Positions 16,569-24,866 of a DNA stretch of 33,025 nucleotides are shown piece by piece (the stretch's first letter is position 1; the number at the start of each line of letters is the position of its first letter). The position numbers were made by a program, and so were the translations under genes. The stretch is from positions 1 through 33,025 of the forward strand of contig AUXH01000166.1 of the NCBI GenBank assembly GCA_000482145.1, in the 5' to 3' direction. The notes under the pieces are model-generated. The model saw nothing but the letters and a program-made list of their open reading frames with translations, did not search any database and was not told the origin of the DNA. The stretch is from Strigomonas culicis. Its lineage: Eukaryota; Euglenozoa; Kinetoplastea; Trypanosomatida; Trypanosomatidae.

Positions 16569-17219
16569 ATGGGTGCCTCTTGTTGCTGCTCGAGTGGCGC
16601 CACACAAAAGTCTGACGTGGACGCGCAATTCAGCTTTTTCGACTCGCTCCCCACCAATGTGGAGGAGGCCACGGTCAGCCACGTCTACGACGGGGACACG
16701 CTCATCATCCGGGAGCACAACAACAGCCGCGTGCGTCTGCTCGGCGTGGATGCGCCGGCGCTGAAGCCGCGAGAGCGCTGCGCCGTGGAGTCCGCGAAGT
16801 TCGTGAAGCGCCTGTGCCCGAAGGGGGCGACCGTGTGGCTGCAGTTCGACGAGGTGCGCAAGGACCAGTACGAGCGTCTGCTCGCGTACATCTTCGTGCG
16901 CAACGCGGGCGGCGCCGGCTACATCTGCATCAACGTCGCGGTCGTCGAGCAGGGCCTGGCGGAGCTCGCCGCCCCGACGGACACGCACTTGTCGATGCGT
17001 GAGGTGCTGCTGAAGGCGAGCACCTACGCGCGGTCGCGGAAGCTGAACATTTGGAAGAAGATAGATTTGAACAAGAAGATTTACCGGAGCCCGGAGGAGA
17101 CTGCGTTTCACACGGCGACCTGCGAGGACTTGAAAAACTGTATGAACTTGGAGGAGATGAGCGTCTCGGCGGCCCTGGACAAAGACCTGGCGCCTTGCAA
17201 GAACTGCCATCCCATGTAG
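16569..17219 (+). CDS. Lipid-anchored staphylococcal-nuclease-like protein with Cys/His tail
   Basis: The protein is 216 aa. The N-terminus MGASCCCSSG fits N-myristoylation at Gly2 with palmitoylation of Cys5-7, so membrane anchoring without a transmembrane helix is likely. Residues about 33-165 form an SNase fold: VYDGDTLII (Asp41, Asp43), RVRLLGVDAP (Arg56, Asp61) and DQYERLLAYIF (Arg103). The position equivalent to the general-base glutamate of staphylococcal nuclease (Glu43) appears to be Ala64, so catalysis may be impaired or use another acid such as Glu69. Residues 181-213 carry H-x3-C and C-x2-C (His181, Cys185, Cys210, Cys213), resembling the small Ada-like metal-binding tail found after some bacterial SNase domains. 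The substrate is unknown. Confidence 0.85.
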   Translation: MGASCCCSSGATQKSDVDAQFSFFDSLPTNVEEATVSHVYDGDTLIIREHNNSRVRLLGVDAPALKPRERCAVESAKFVKRLCPKGATVWLQFDEVRKDQYERLLAYIFVRNAGGAGYICINVAVVEQGLAELAAPTDTHLSMREVLLKASTYARSRKLNIWKKIDLNKKIYRSPEETAFHTATCEDLKNCMNLEEMSVSAALDKDLAPCKNCHPM

Positions 17220-17693
17220 GCCCACCTTACATCATCGCACGAATTGCATTTGCCCTTTTGCATCTATACATCTTTTTTTTTCTTTTAATGACAGTTTTAA
17301 TCTGTGCGCGTGCATATACATATTTTTTTTTTACTCCTTTGATTTGCGTTTTGCAGTATGAACGTATGCGCTATGAATCAATAGATACTCTAATACTGTT
17401 CATTTATACTCGAAAATTTGCAATTAATTCCCCATGTATAGTAAAAACATCTAATCATTTTTTGCCTTTCACTTTCTCTCCTCTTGTATAAAATGTTGGT
17501 TCTGTCTCCTTCATCGATTCGCTGTGCTGTACGTGTAAGGGAAGTATATAGGACGTGTTTCACATCATTGCGGTTACTATTTAATATCTTCTTCTCTTCT
17601 TTACTTCCGCTTTTCAAATTGCAGTTCTCTCTCTTTCTCTTTTTTTTTTTCCGAACTACGTTAAAAGGAAAAAGAAAAGCACGTTTTAGAAGT
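17220..17693. other. AT-rich intergenic spacer
   Basis: T-rich 3' UTR sequence is followed by the splice region of the PIBF1-like gene: a pyrimidine tract at about 17,625-17,652 and AG at 17,666-17,667. An open frame from 17,484 that joins the next gene lies mostly upstream of this acceptor and is not coding. Confidence 0.65.
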
Positions 17694-19274
17694 ATGGCGG
17701 AAAAAAGTGCGTCTCGCCACCGGGGCGTGTTGCCGCCCTCGCCATCGACCACGAGCAGCTCCGCCACGACGGGCTATAGCGCCCCCGCGTCCACGCCGCG
17801 CGCGACCCCGGTGAACGCGCGAGAGCGGAACCTTCAGGATCTGCTCCAGGCGCTGCCCTCCTCGCCCAAGGAGCTGCTGCAGCGCATCGACCGTCAGCGC
17901 GACGAAATACGACTTCTACAGGAGGAGAACATGCGGCTGAAGGCCAGGGAGATGGAGGTGTCCGCTCTGACGATGCGCCTGCAGCAGCAGTTCAACACGA
18001 CGCAGAACCAGGTAGACAACATCAAGGTGCACGTGCATCAGCAGCTCGCCAACCCCATCACGGAGGAGGAGTACGCGAAGCTAGACGAGCTGCCGGAGCC
18101 GAAGCGTGATCTGCTGGACACCGTCAAGATGGGCATCTACCGCCAGCTGGGCTCCATGCGGGCGAGCTACCAATCCGCGACGAAGCGCGCGGCCGAGCTG
18201 AGCGCGGCGGTGTCGCGACTGGAGGAGGAGCGCCGCGACCTGAAGCTGCAGCTGGCCGAGGCGCAGGCCGACCACGGGAAGTCCGAGGAGCGGCAGCGCG
18301 TCGCGGACAAGCAGGCCGGGCGCATCGTGGAGCTGGAGGCGACCGTGCGCGACTTGGAGGCGAAGCTCAAGGCCGTCTTTCTGGACCAGGAGCAGATGCT
18401 GTCGGCGCGCCTGACGGCGCAGGTGAAGACGGACGAGGTCGCGCGACTCGCCGTGCGGCTGGAGCAGTCCGAGATGGACGTGGAGCGCTACAAGGTGGCC
18501 GCGGAGTGCTGCGAGCAGAAGCTGGACATCCTGAAGTCGGAGTACTACGAGCTGAAGCTGAAGGCGAACCAGCGCGCGATGGAGCTCGAGGCCGCGCTGC
18601 GGTCCGCGGACGAGAAGATCAAGATGCTGGGCGACCTCGAGCTGGAGAGCGAGCTCTTCCTGTCGAACATCGCGGCGCAGGCCGACGGCGCGTCGCTCGC
18701 GCTGGAGGCGGGTGGCCCCGCCGGCACGGGCGCGCTCGACCACTGGGGCGCCATGCCGCGCTCGCGCAAGGTGGCGCACGCGCTGACCGTCACAAAGCGG
18801 TGCCTCCACCTGGAGAACAAGGTCGTGTCGCTGCAGCAGGAGTGCACGTACAAGGACGAGCAGATCTCGCGGCTGCAGGTGTCGCTGCAGGTGGCGCGGG
18901 ACGCGCTGAACAACACGAACAGCCCCTACGCGCTCGTGGAGAAGACCCTGGAGAGCTTAACGGGTGAGAACGACGACCTCCGTACAAAGGTGGGTCTCTT
19001 AGAAACAGACAAGAAGGCGCTAGAGGCGAGACTCAAAAAGAAAACCGAGGACGTGCACACCTTGTGCAAGCATCGGGGTGAGCTCTTACGCATACGGAAG
19101 CTCCTGAAGCAGCTCGGCCTGCAGGAGGGCTACAGGCTGGACGACAATGAAGAAGAGGAAAGTGCTTCTGGAGAGATGCGCACGCCGACGGCAAAAAAGA
19201 TGGACATGACCCCCGCTGCAACGCCGCCGCCACCCGTCCGCGCCTCGCCCAAAGCGATAGAAATCACTTCCTGA
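17694..19274 (+). CDS. PIBF1: PIBF1/CEP90-like centriolar satellite coiled-coil protein
   Basis: The protein is 526 aa and almost entirely coiled coil after a Ser/Thr/Pro-rich N-terminus (1-40). Features shared with the PIBF1/CEP90 family appear in the right order. An EEEYAKLDELPEPKRDLLD segment near 123-141 precedes the main coil. A QKLDILKSEYYELKLKA stretch lies near 275. A SRKVAHALTVTKRCLHLENK segment near 356-375 is followed by an ARDALNNTNSPYALVEKTL block near 400. The family-like end HRGELLRIRKLLKQL lies near 460. In animals PIBF1 is a centrosome and ciliary-base protein needed for ciliogenesis, so a basal-body role is inferred. The protein is shorter than human PIBF1 (about 757 aa), mainly through a shorter central coil. 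The ATG at 17,694 follows AG at 17,666-17,667. Confidence 0.75.
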   Translation: MAEKSASRHRGVLPPSPSTTSSSATTGYSAPASTPRATPVNARERNLQDLLQALPSSPKELLQRIDRQRDEIRLLQEENMRLKAREMEVSALTMRLQQQFNTTQNQVDNIKVHVHQQLANPITEEEYAKLDELPEPKRDLLDTVKMGIYRQLGSMRASYQSATKRAAELSAAVSRLEEERRDLKLQLAEAQADHGKSEERQRVADKQAGRIVELEATVRDLEAKLKAVFLDQEQMLSARLTAQVKTDEVARLAVRLEQSEMDVERYKVAAECCEQKLDILKSEYYELKLKANQRAMELEAALRSADEKIKMLGDLELESELFLSNIAAQADGASLALEAGGPAGTGALDHWGAMPRSRKVAHALTVTKRCLHLENKVVSLQQECTYKDEQISRLQVSLQVARDALNNTNSPYALVEKTLESLTGENDDLRTKVGLLETDKKALEARLKKKTEDVHTLCKHRGELLRIRKLLKQLGLQEGYRLDDNEEEESASGEMRTPTAKKMDMTPAATPPPPVRASPKAIEITS

Positions 19275-19794
19275 GCGACGTGGACCTCGCTTCCCTACCG
19301 CAGACGCACAACCACCGCAATCACAAGAAGCCGTATCGGCATCACCATCATAGAATAGAGCATGACAGGTATGAGACGTCATCATCCTAACAATAATGAC
19401 AAAGGAAAGCAATTCTCTCCTTTATGCATAGAATTTATTTCTCGGCTGAATACTACTTTTTTTTTTTTGATAATATTCTTTTTGCCTGTTAGTGAATGAG
19501 ATCTCTCCAGATTATTCCTAACGTACAGTAGAGTTGTCAAAGTGAGATACAAGAAACAATAACGGTGACATACCTTGTGCCATTGCTCATGTTAGGCTCT
19601 GCATCTTTGGATGCGTGCGATGCAATAATGGTTGTTATTACGTATGTATCTATGTATGTGCAATTATTTCTTCACGCTCTCCCTCGTTTTTTTCTGTCTC
19701 TCACTCCTTTGTTTTCACAGCAACAGCGCTACAAAAAAAAAAGTATTATATCAATCTACATACCTTTTTTTTGCAAAAAAAAAAAAACAGCATC
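19275..19794. other. AT-rich intergenic spacer
   Basis: The spacer contains T runs, a pyrimidine-rich tract (about 19,679-19,718) ending in AG at 19,719-19,720, and an unusual A run (about 19,775-19,787) immediately before a second AG at 19,789-19,790, only four bases from the next ATG. No gene is seen. Confidence 0.65.
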
Positions 19795-20622
19795 ATGAGC
19801 TCCACGAGTGTAACCACAAAGTATAGGCAGATTCCCCATCATGGCTACACCATCAGTTCGGTGACGCGCAAACGTTTCTGCGAGAACACGACCGCCGTCG
19901 CGCTCACACTGGGCGTTGTTATTCCCACGCTCAACAGCGTGAACCACAAGCTAGAGGAACAGCTCAAGTCCGGCGTGGACCTGTCCATGGAGGAGTGCGT
20001 GGACCTCTTCGCGGAGAAGGGGAAGGACTCCGTCTATGTCTACCTCGACCGCATGGCGCGCATCGCCTGTCAGACCGGACTTGCGTGCGTGCTGATTGCG
20101 ACCGACAAGGAGTACCCCAACTCCTTTGTGTACCTGTGGGATCTCTACCCCCGGCTGCACCGCCGCTACGTCGGCCAGCTGCTCGGCGCGCTGTACATTC
20201 CGCGCTTCGTGTCGACGCTGCTCGGCCCCGCGCCGAACGACGTGGATATCGCGTTCCTGACCACGCCGACCTCCACGCTGGGTTCCGTGGAGGACTCACT
20301 GAAGCGCTCCTCCATCCCTTTCTGCGCCGACGTCATCGTCGATGTGGTGCGCATCCTGTTAGATGAAAATGTGAAGGATAAGAAGGGCGCCATCGCCGCG
20401 CCGATTATGAACCGCGCGATCAGCAACTTTTTCGGCGCCGTTGGCTCCGGCCTTGGGCGGCTGACGCTGGGCGAGCGCGGGGAATACTGGGGCGAGCTGG
20501 TGGGCTTCTACAGCGGCTTTTCCGTGTACAACCTGGCCCGCGTGTACATTGCGTCGCAAAAGAAGAAGACGCGAAGGAGCTCCACCTCGGCCTCCTCGAA
20601 GTCGACCAAGCAGCATCACTAA
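19795..20622 (+). CDS. Hypothetical protein
   Basis: The protein is 275 aa and I do not recognise its family. It begins with a polar segment (MSSTSVTTKYRQIPHHGY), then two weakly hydrophobic stretches (about 33-46 and 97-106). A Gly-rich segment near 211-245 (SNFFGAVGSGLGRLTLGERG) could be a membrane-associated turn. The C-terminus is basic and Ser-rich (KKKTRRSSTSASSKSTKQHH). Codon use is typical of the neighbouring conserved genes, which supports a real product. The ATG at 19,795 lies downstream of the acceptor; the longer open frame upstream is leader sequence. Confidence 0.75.
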   Translation: MSSTSVTTKYRQIPHHGYTISSVTRKRFCENTTAVALTLGVVIPTLNSVNHKLEEQLKSGVDLSMEECVDLFAEKGKDSVYVYLDRMARIACQTGLACVLIATDKEYPNSFVYLWDLYPRLHRRYVGQLLGALYIPRFVSTLLGPAPNDVDIAFLTTPTSTLGSVEDSLKRSSIPFCADVIVDVVRILLDENVKDKKGAIAAPIMNRAISNFFGAVGSGLGRLTLGERGEYWGELVGFYSGFSVYNLARVYIASQKKKTRRSSTSASSKSTKQHH

Positions 20623-21295
20623 CATGGGTCTTTCGTGTGGATCAGTGTCGTTTTTTTTTTTTTTAGCATTTGTTTGAATGTAGCAGCTTGTAAATACTTG
20701 CCATTTTTTTTTCTCACTCTTTCCCTTTCACATTCGCCGGGTGAATTCTCTTTACAAGGCAGAAAGAAGAGAAACATACAAAGACCGGGACGCTTCGACA
20801 TCATAAAAAAGAACGTAAATGGAAAAGGACAGCAACTAATAGATACAAGTTTTAACGAAGAGAAGAATCATGTGAGATAGCGAAATCGTCTTTTACATGC
20901 TCCATATTCTTTTTTTTTATTTTGACCAGATTCTCATGTTGTGTTGTTTTTTGCCGCAGCAATTGTTTTTTCTTTTAAACCTTCTTCACGGGTATAGGTT
21001 GCACACACTTGGTAATAGAAGGGTAAGAAATACGGCGCCCCGCATCTCTACGACGTGCACATGCACACTGGTTGTGTTCCTTTTTCGTTTCAGTCCATTA
21101 TTTTCCCACTCTTTCATTGATAACTTGATTCTGCTTCTATATTGTGTTCCATTCATCTTCACTCGTTTTACTCTTTTTTTCACTCTTGAAGTTCGGACTT
21201 TTTTTTAAAAAAAATTAACTGTTCGTCTGTTTTTATTACTATTCTGTATTCGTGCGTATATTGTTTTTCTCTTTACATTTATTCTCCAACTTAGA
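20623..21295. other. AT-rich intergenic spacer
   Basis: This long spacer is dominated by T runs. Open frames in it are Phe/Leu-rich and have no coding signature. Two candidate acceptors precede the next gene: AG near 21,190 after a long pyrimidine tract, and AG at 21,293-21,294 directly before the ATG. Confidence 0.65.
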
Positions 21296-23437
21296 ATGCG
21301 TGAACCCGGTGACGGGGACGCTATCCCGCGCATCAAGGGCTTTCCCTTCTACAGGACAGACCGAGCGGCACGGCAGACGGAGCCGAAGCAGGCGCACAAG
21401 GCACGCTGCGGAAACACCGTGCTGCTGCCGACCAAGGGCCTCTTCTCGAATAAGAGCGCCTCTAGTATCCTCACGGACAGGGACCGCCACGCCCGCAAGC
21501 TCCTACTGGAGTCGCCGGTCCATCTCTACGGCGGCGAGGGTTACATCGTCGACGACGTGTTGGGCGACGTTATAAGTGGCAGTGAGTTCGCGGCCACCCG
21601 TACCTGTTCGAGTGCGAGCACACCGTCCTCCGACACACATGTGCCGCTGCCGGACGGGAGGGGCTACGAGAGCGCTGGGAGCGCAGCCGACGGATCGGTA
21701 CGCGCACCGGATCTGCCTGTGGAGGTGCGGTGCGGGGGGGCTGGCGCAGCGGCCCTCCGCGCGCCGCCGGAGGCGCAGGAGGGCGCGGATGCGGCACCGG
21801 CCGCGCAACACGAGGCGGACCGCGGCAGCCCTGTGTCAGCAGGGCCCAGAGACGAAGAGGCGCACGGCCCGCCGCAGGGGCCGGAGGCAGCAGGGCCGCC
21901 CGCTCGCGTGGAGGAGGCTTCGCCGGACGTGGACGAGCCCCTGCCACCGGAAGAGGCGGCGGTGCCGGCGGCGCCCACCACCGTGAAGATCGCTGACACG
22001 ACCCACAGTAGTGTACAGCGCCGCTCCGGCGGCCACGGGCCCCGCGGCACCTACCCGCGCGGCTTTGAAGGGTATGCGGAGGAGGGACGGAAGAAGCGCG
22101 AGAAGCTGGAGGCGGCGGCGAGGGAGGAGGAGCGGCGATCCTCCCTCTCGCTGTTCTTCCAGCCCTCCATCACCGCCCTGGCCCACAGGCAGCGCAAGGC
22201 GAGTGCGGGGACCACCTTCACCGCGCTGGCGGCGCAGTGGGAAGAGCAGCGCCAGCGAAAGCTGCGGCTGCGCTCCGAGGCGCTCTCTCTCGAGCGGCGC
22301 GCGGCGGTCGAGAAGACGAAGTTCACGAAGGCGGCGGCCAGCCCGATAGCGCAGGGAGGGCGCGGGTCGACCTCCATCGAGGAGGCGTCGGTGTCAGCGC
22401 CAGCAGCCGCGGGTGGCGGCGACCGCGCCCCGGCGAGCCCGCACGCAGCGCGCGCCTTTAGGCGACTCCAGCAGGACACGATGCAGCGGGCGGAGCACCA
22501 GAGGCAACTGGAGCAAAAGTACACCCCCACCTTCACGCCCGAGCGCATCACGGTGACGGCGCAGGAGCGCAGGCGGTCGGCGCCCGACCTCGCCGGCGCG
22601 GGCAGCAGCCGCGCGCTGCAGCAGAACGTGGAGGCCTTCTACGCGCGGGTGATGGAGCAGCGGCGCCAGAGCGAGGTGAAGCTGCAGCGGGCCCGGGACG
22701 GCGACCCCGCGGGCACGCACGGCATGCAGCGAAGCATGAAGGACGTGCACGCCTTTCTCGACAGGGTCGAGACGGACGAGGTGAGGCGCAGGGAGAAGCT
22801 GGAGCAGACGGCAGAGGCGCTGCGCGCGGAGGACGGCGCCTGCCTGACGTTCCACCCCTGCATCAACCCGTGCAGCAGGGCGCAGGTGCAGCGCGCACGG
22901 CAGCGCTACGAGAGGCGAAAGAAGGCGGCCGCCGCCGTTGACACGCGGATGGTGCTCGGACAGGAGGCCGAGGCGCCGGTGGCGGTGAAGCCCAGGCCGG
23001 TCAACATGAAAGCGTTTGAGGCCCGGCAGTACCGCAGCGAGGAGCAGCGACAGCGACGGATGGACCAGCTCATGAAGGAGCAGCTAGAGACGGAGCTCCG
23101 GACGTGCACCTTTCGCCCCAAAATCGCCCCGCGACGGACACCGGACCGCTCCGTGCTCCGTCCGTCGAGCGAGCGGTCGCCGTCGGAGACGGAGCCGTGT
23201 GGCGCGGATTACAAAGGCCCCAGCTCGTTAGTCGACCGGGAGATTCGGCGCCAGCTGAAGGAACTCAAGGTCGAGGTGTCCAAAGCACCTGCGCCATCGC
23301 CCCAGCAGACGTACGCGGTGATCGTCAGAGAGAGAGGGCCTGACGTGAGCGATGTTTCTTTTGTGGAACAGCAAATGAGTGAATTGGAAAAAGTGTTGAA
23401 TGAGTGGCATGTACTGGAGGAAGAAGCGTGCTCGTAG
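21296..23437 (+). CDS. Basic coiled-coil protein with repeated F-x-P-x-I motifs
   Basis: The protein is 713 aa. The N-terminus has a conserved-looking block (IKGFPFYRTD; VLLPTKGLFSNKSASS; LYGGEGYIVDDVLGDVISG), followed by a Pro/Ala/Glu-rich disordered linker (about 95-245). The C-terminal two thirds alternate short charged coiled coils with a repeated aromatic-Pro motif: LFFQPSI near 285, TFTPERI near 413, LTFHPCINP near 518 and CTFRPKIAP near 604. This spacing resembles the F-x-P-x-I type repeats I recall from flagellar and cytoskeletal coiled-coil proteins of trypanosomatids. No enzyme motif is present. A microtubule or flagellar association is inferred only. The ATG at 21,296 begins the conserved N-terminal block. 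Confidence 0.75.
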   Translation: MREPGDGDAIPRIKGFPFYRTDRAARQTEPKQAHKARCGNTVLLPTKGLFSNKSASSILTDRDRHARKLLLESPVHLYGGEGYIVDDVLGDVISGSEFAATRTCSSASTPSSDTHVPLPDGRGYESAGSAADGSVRAPDLPVEVRCGGAGAAALRAPPEAQEGADAAPAAQHEADRGSPVSAGPRDEEAHGPPQGPEAAGPPARVEEASPDVDEPLPPEEAAVPAAPTTVKIADTTHSSVQRRSGGHGPRGTYPRGFEGYAEEGRKKREKLEAAAREEERRSSLSLFFQPSITALAHRQRKASAGTTFTALAAQWEEQRQRKLRLRSEALSLERRAAVEKTKFTKAAASPIAQGGRGSTSIEEASVSAPAAAGGGDRAPASPHAARAFRRLQQDTMQRAEHQRQLEQKYTPTFTPERITVTAQERRRSAPDLAGAGSSRALQQNVEAFYARVMEQRRQSEVKLQRARDGDPAGTHGMQRSMKDVHAFLDRVETDEVRRREKLEQTAEALRAEDGACLTFHPCINPCSRAQVQRARQRYERRKKAAAAVDTRMVLGQEAEAPVAVKPRPVNMKAFEARQYRSEEQRQRRMDQLMKEQLETELRTCTFRPKIAPRRTPDRSVLRPSSERSPSETEPCGADYKGPSSLVDREIRRQLKELKVEVSKAPAPSPQQTYAVIVRERGPDVSDVSFVEQQMSELEKVLNEWHVLEEEACS

Positions 23438-23738
23438 CGGCCATGCGTGTTTCATAGGACTTGCGTGTCGTTTGCTCTTCTTCCTCTGCCTTTTGTATAC
23501 CTTCGAAAAGGCATTGAATGTATATCATACCAAGCATAACAATACAGCTGTAGATGATTTTTTTTTTGGTGTTCTCAACACCCCTGCTTGTTAGTCTATA
23601 AACGATACATATGTCGGCCGGACTTCTCCGTATTGTTTCTGTCGATCAAGTACAATTTCGTTTTATCTCACACTTTTCTTCTTCTTTTCTCCCCTACTTC
23701 ACGCCTTTCAATAGTCATCTAGATTTATATACTCGCAC
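23438..23738. other. Intergenic spacer
   Basis: T-rich spacer with a pyrimidine-rich tract at about 23,668-23,710 ending in AG at 23,713-23,714, the likely acceptor of the PIG-X-like gene. Nothing else is seen. Confidence 0.65.
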
Positions 23739-24563
23739 ATGGACCGTCTTATCCCTCGCCATGGTCTCCGACGGGGCCTTGTGATGCAGCAAAGGAGCTG
23801 TATTGCATCCTTGCTTATGGGTGCGCTGGTAGCGCTCGTATGCACGGCGTTGGCAACAGCAGCCGGCACCGGCACCAGTGCTGCTGCCACCCCCTCCTAC
23901 GCGTTTGTGGGCAAAGGCTTCCACATGGAGCTCGAGGTTGCCTTCCCCATGGCGTATTCCTTTTATAACGTATCGATCGTCCTACCGAGCGACTTCTTCT
24001 TTGACGTCGCCGAGTGTGAGCAGCAGTTTCGCATCCTCCGCGTCCCGGTCGACTATCCGGTAGGGAGGCGGCAGGAGGCCGCTTCTCCCCCTGTCGACGT
24101 AACCGACGCCTTCTCCAAACTGCGCGTGACGACGGATTACTTTTTTGATATCGAGGCACCGGTGTTTAAAGTCCAGTACACGGAGAATACGGCTGTCTTT
24201 CTGTTCGAGCGGCTGGGGACGGCGCCCGCCGCGGCTGACGGGGTGGCGCATAGTGTGAAGGGTCTCCTCGTGTTGCCGATCCACGCGCGGTACGAGCAGG
24301 TGGACACCGACACGCAGTTCTCCGCCCACGCGCTCCTTTTTGGCGAGCGCGTCAGCGTGTCGCGGTGCCTCTCGAAGGTGAGTGTGCGCGCGGGCGGGGA
24401 GGCGCGTGTGTGGGATCATATCGAAGCGACGACGAGCGGCGCGGCGGGAGAGGGACATTGCTCCATCATCCCGGTCGGTGTTCTACAGGATATCTCCATT
24501 GTGTATTTCATGTTGATGTCGCTCCTTGTCATGGGCACGTTGATTGTGGCTTTATGCGTGTAG
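23739..24563 (+). CDS. PIG-X/PBN1-like GPI-mannosyltransferase I subunit
   Basis: The protein is 274 aa. A hydrophobic N-terminal segment (about residues 21-42, SLLMGALVALVCTALATAA) is a signal peptide or anchor. A beta-rich lumenal domain follows, and a single C-terminal helix (about 254-274, FMLMSLLVMGTLIVALCV) ends two residues from the C-terminus. This topology, the overall length and the LLVLPIHARY motif near residues 174-183 match PIG-X/PBN1, the ER membrane partner that stabilises the catalytic PIG-M for the first mannose addition in GPI synthesis. GPI synthesis is central to trypanosomatid surface coats. The assignment rests on one short motif and topology, so another type I ER protein is possible. 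Two in-frame Met codons (1 and 16) are candidate starts; the first is listed. Confidence 0.6.
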   Translation: MDRLIPRHGLRRGLVMQQRSCIASLLMGALVALVCTALATAAGTGTSAAATPSYAFVGKGFHMELEVAFPMAYSFYNVSIVLPSDFFFDVAECEQQFRILRVPVDYPVGRRQEAASPPVDVTDAFSKLRVTTDYFFDIEAPVFKVQYTENTAVFLFERLGTAPAAADGVAHSVKGLLVLPIHARYEQVDTDTQFSAHALLFGERVSVSRCLSKVSVRAGGEARVWDHIEATTSGAAGEGHCSIIPVGVLQDISIVYFMLMSLLVMGTLIVALCV

Positions 24564-24866
24564 TGGTGAACGATTGTATGCATAGAAATCAACCATTACA
24601 AGAGTGGTTGAAAGGACGATAATTGCTTATCCTGATTGTGTACGTCAACTTTTTTTTCTACAGCACTCTGTAGAAGTACGACATCTTCATAGAATCCTTG
24701 ATGCGTAAAACAAGAACAACAACAAACCTGAGATGTACCTATTTTTATTTCCCTTGCTTCTCTTCCGCGGCATTCTCGCTAGTCACTACTCGTTTTTTTT
24801 TTTTTCACTTCATACTTACCCCAGCCCCCTCCTTTTCCCTCTCCTATTCTCCATTGTACACGAGAA
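24564..24866. other. Intergenic spacer
   Basis: Contains AT-rich 3' UTR sequence and a T13 run at 24,793-24,805 followed by AG at 24,823-24,824, the probable acceptor for the next gene. No coding signal. Confidence 0.65.

Noticed and set aside
17484..17693. N-terminal extension of the PIBF1-like gene
   Set aside because: It reads through the pyrimidine tract and acceptor, giving Phe/Leu-rich translation of leader DNA.
20897..21208. 103-codon open frame in the spacer before the F-x-P-x-I gene
   Set aside because: Made of T-rich runs (Phe/Leu/Cys), no coding bias and no homology features.
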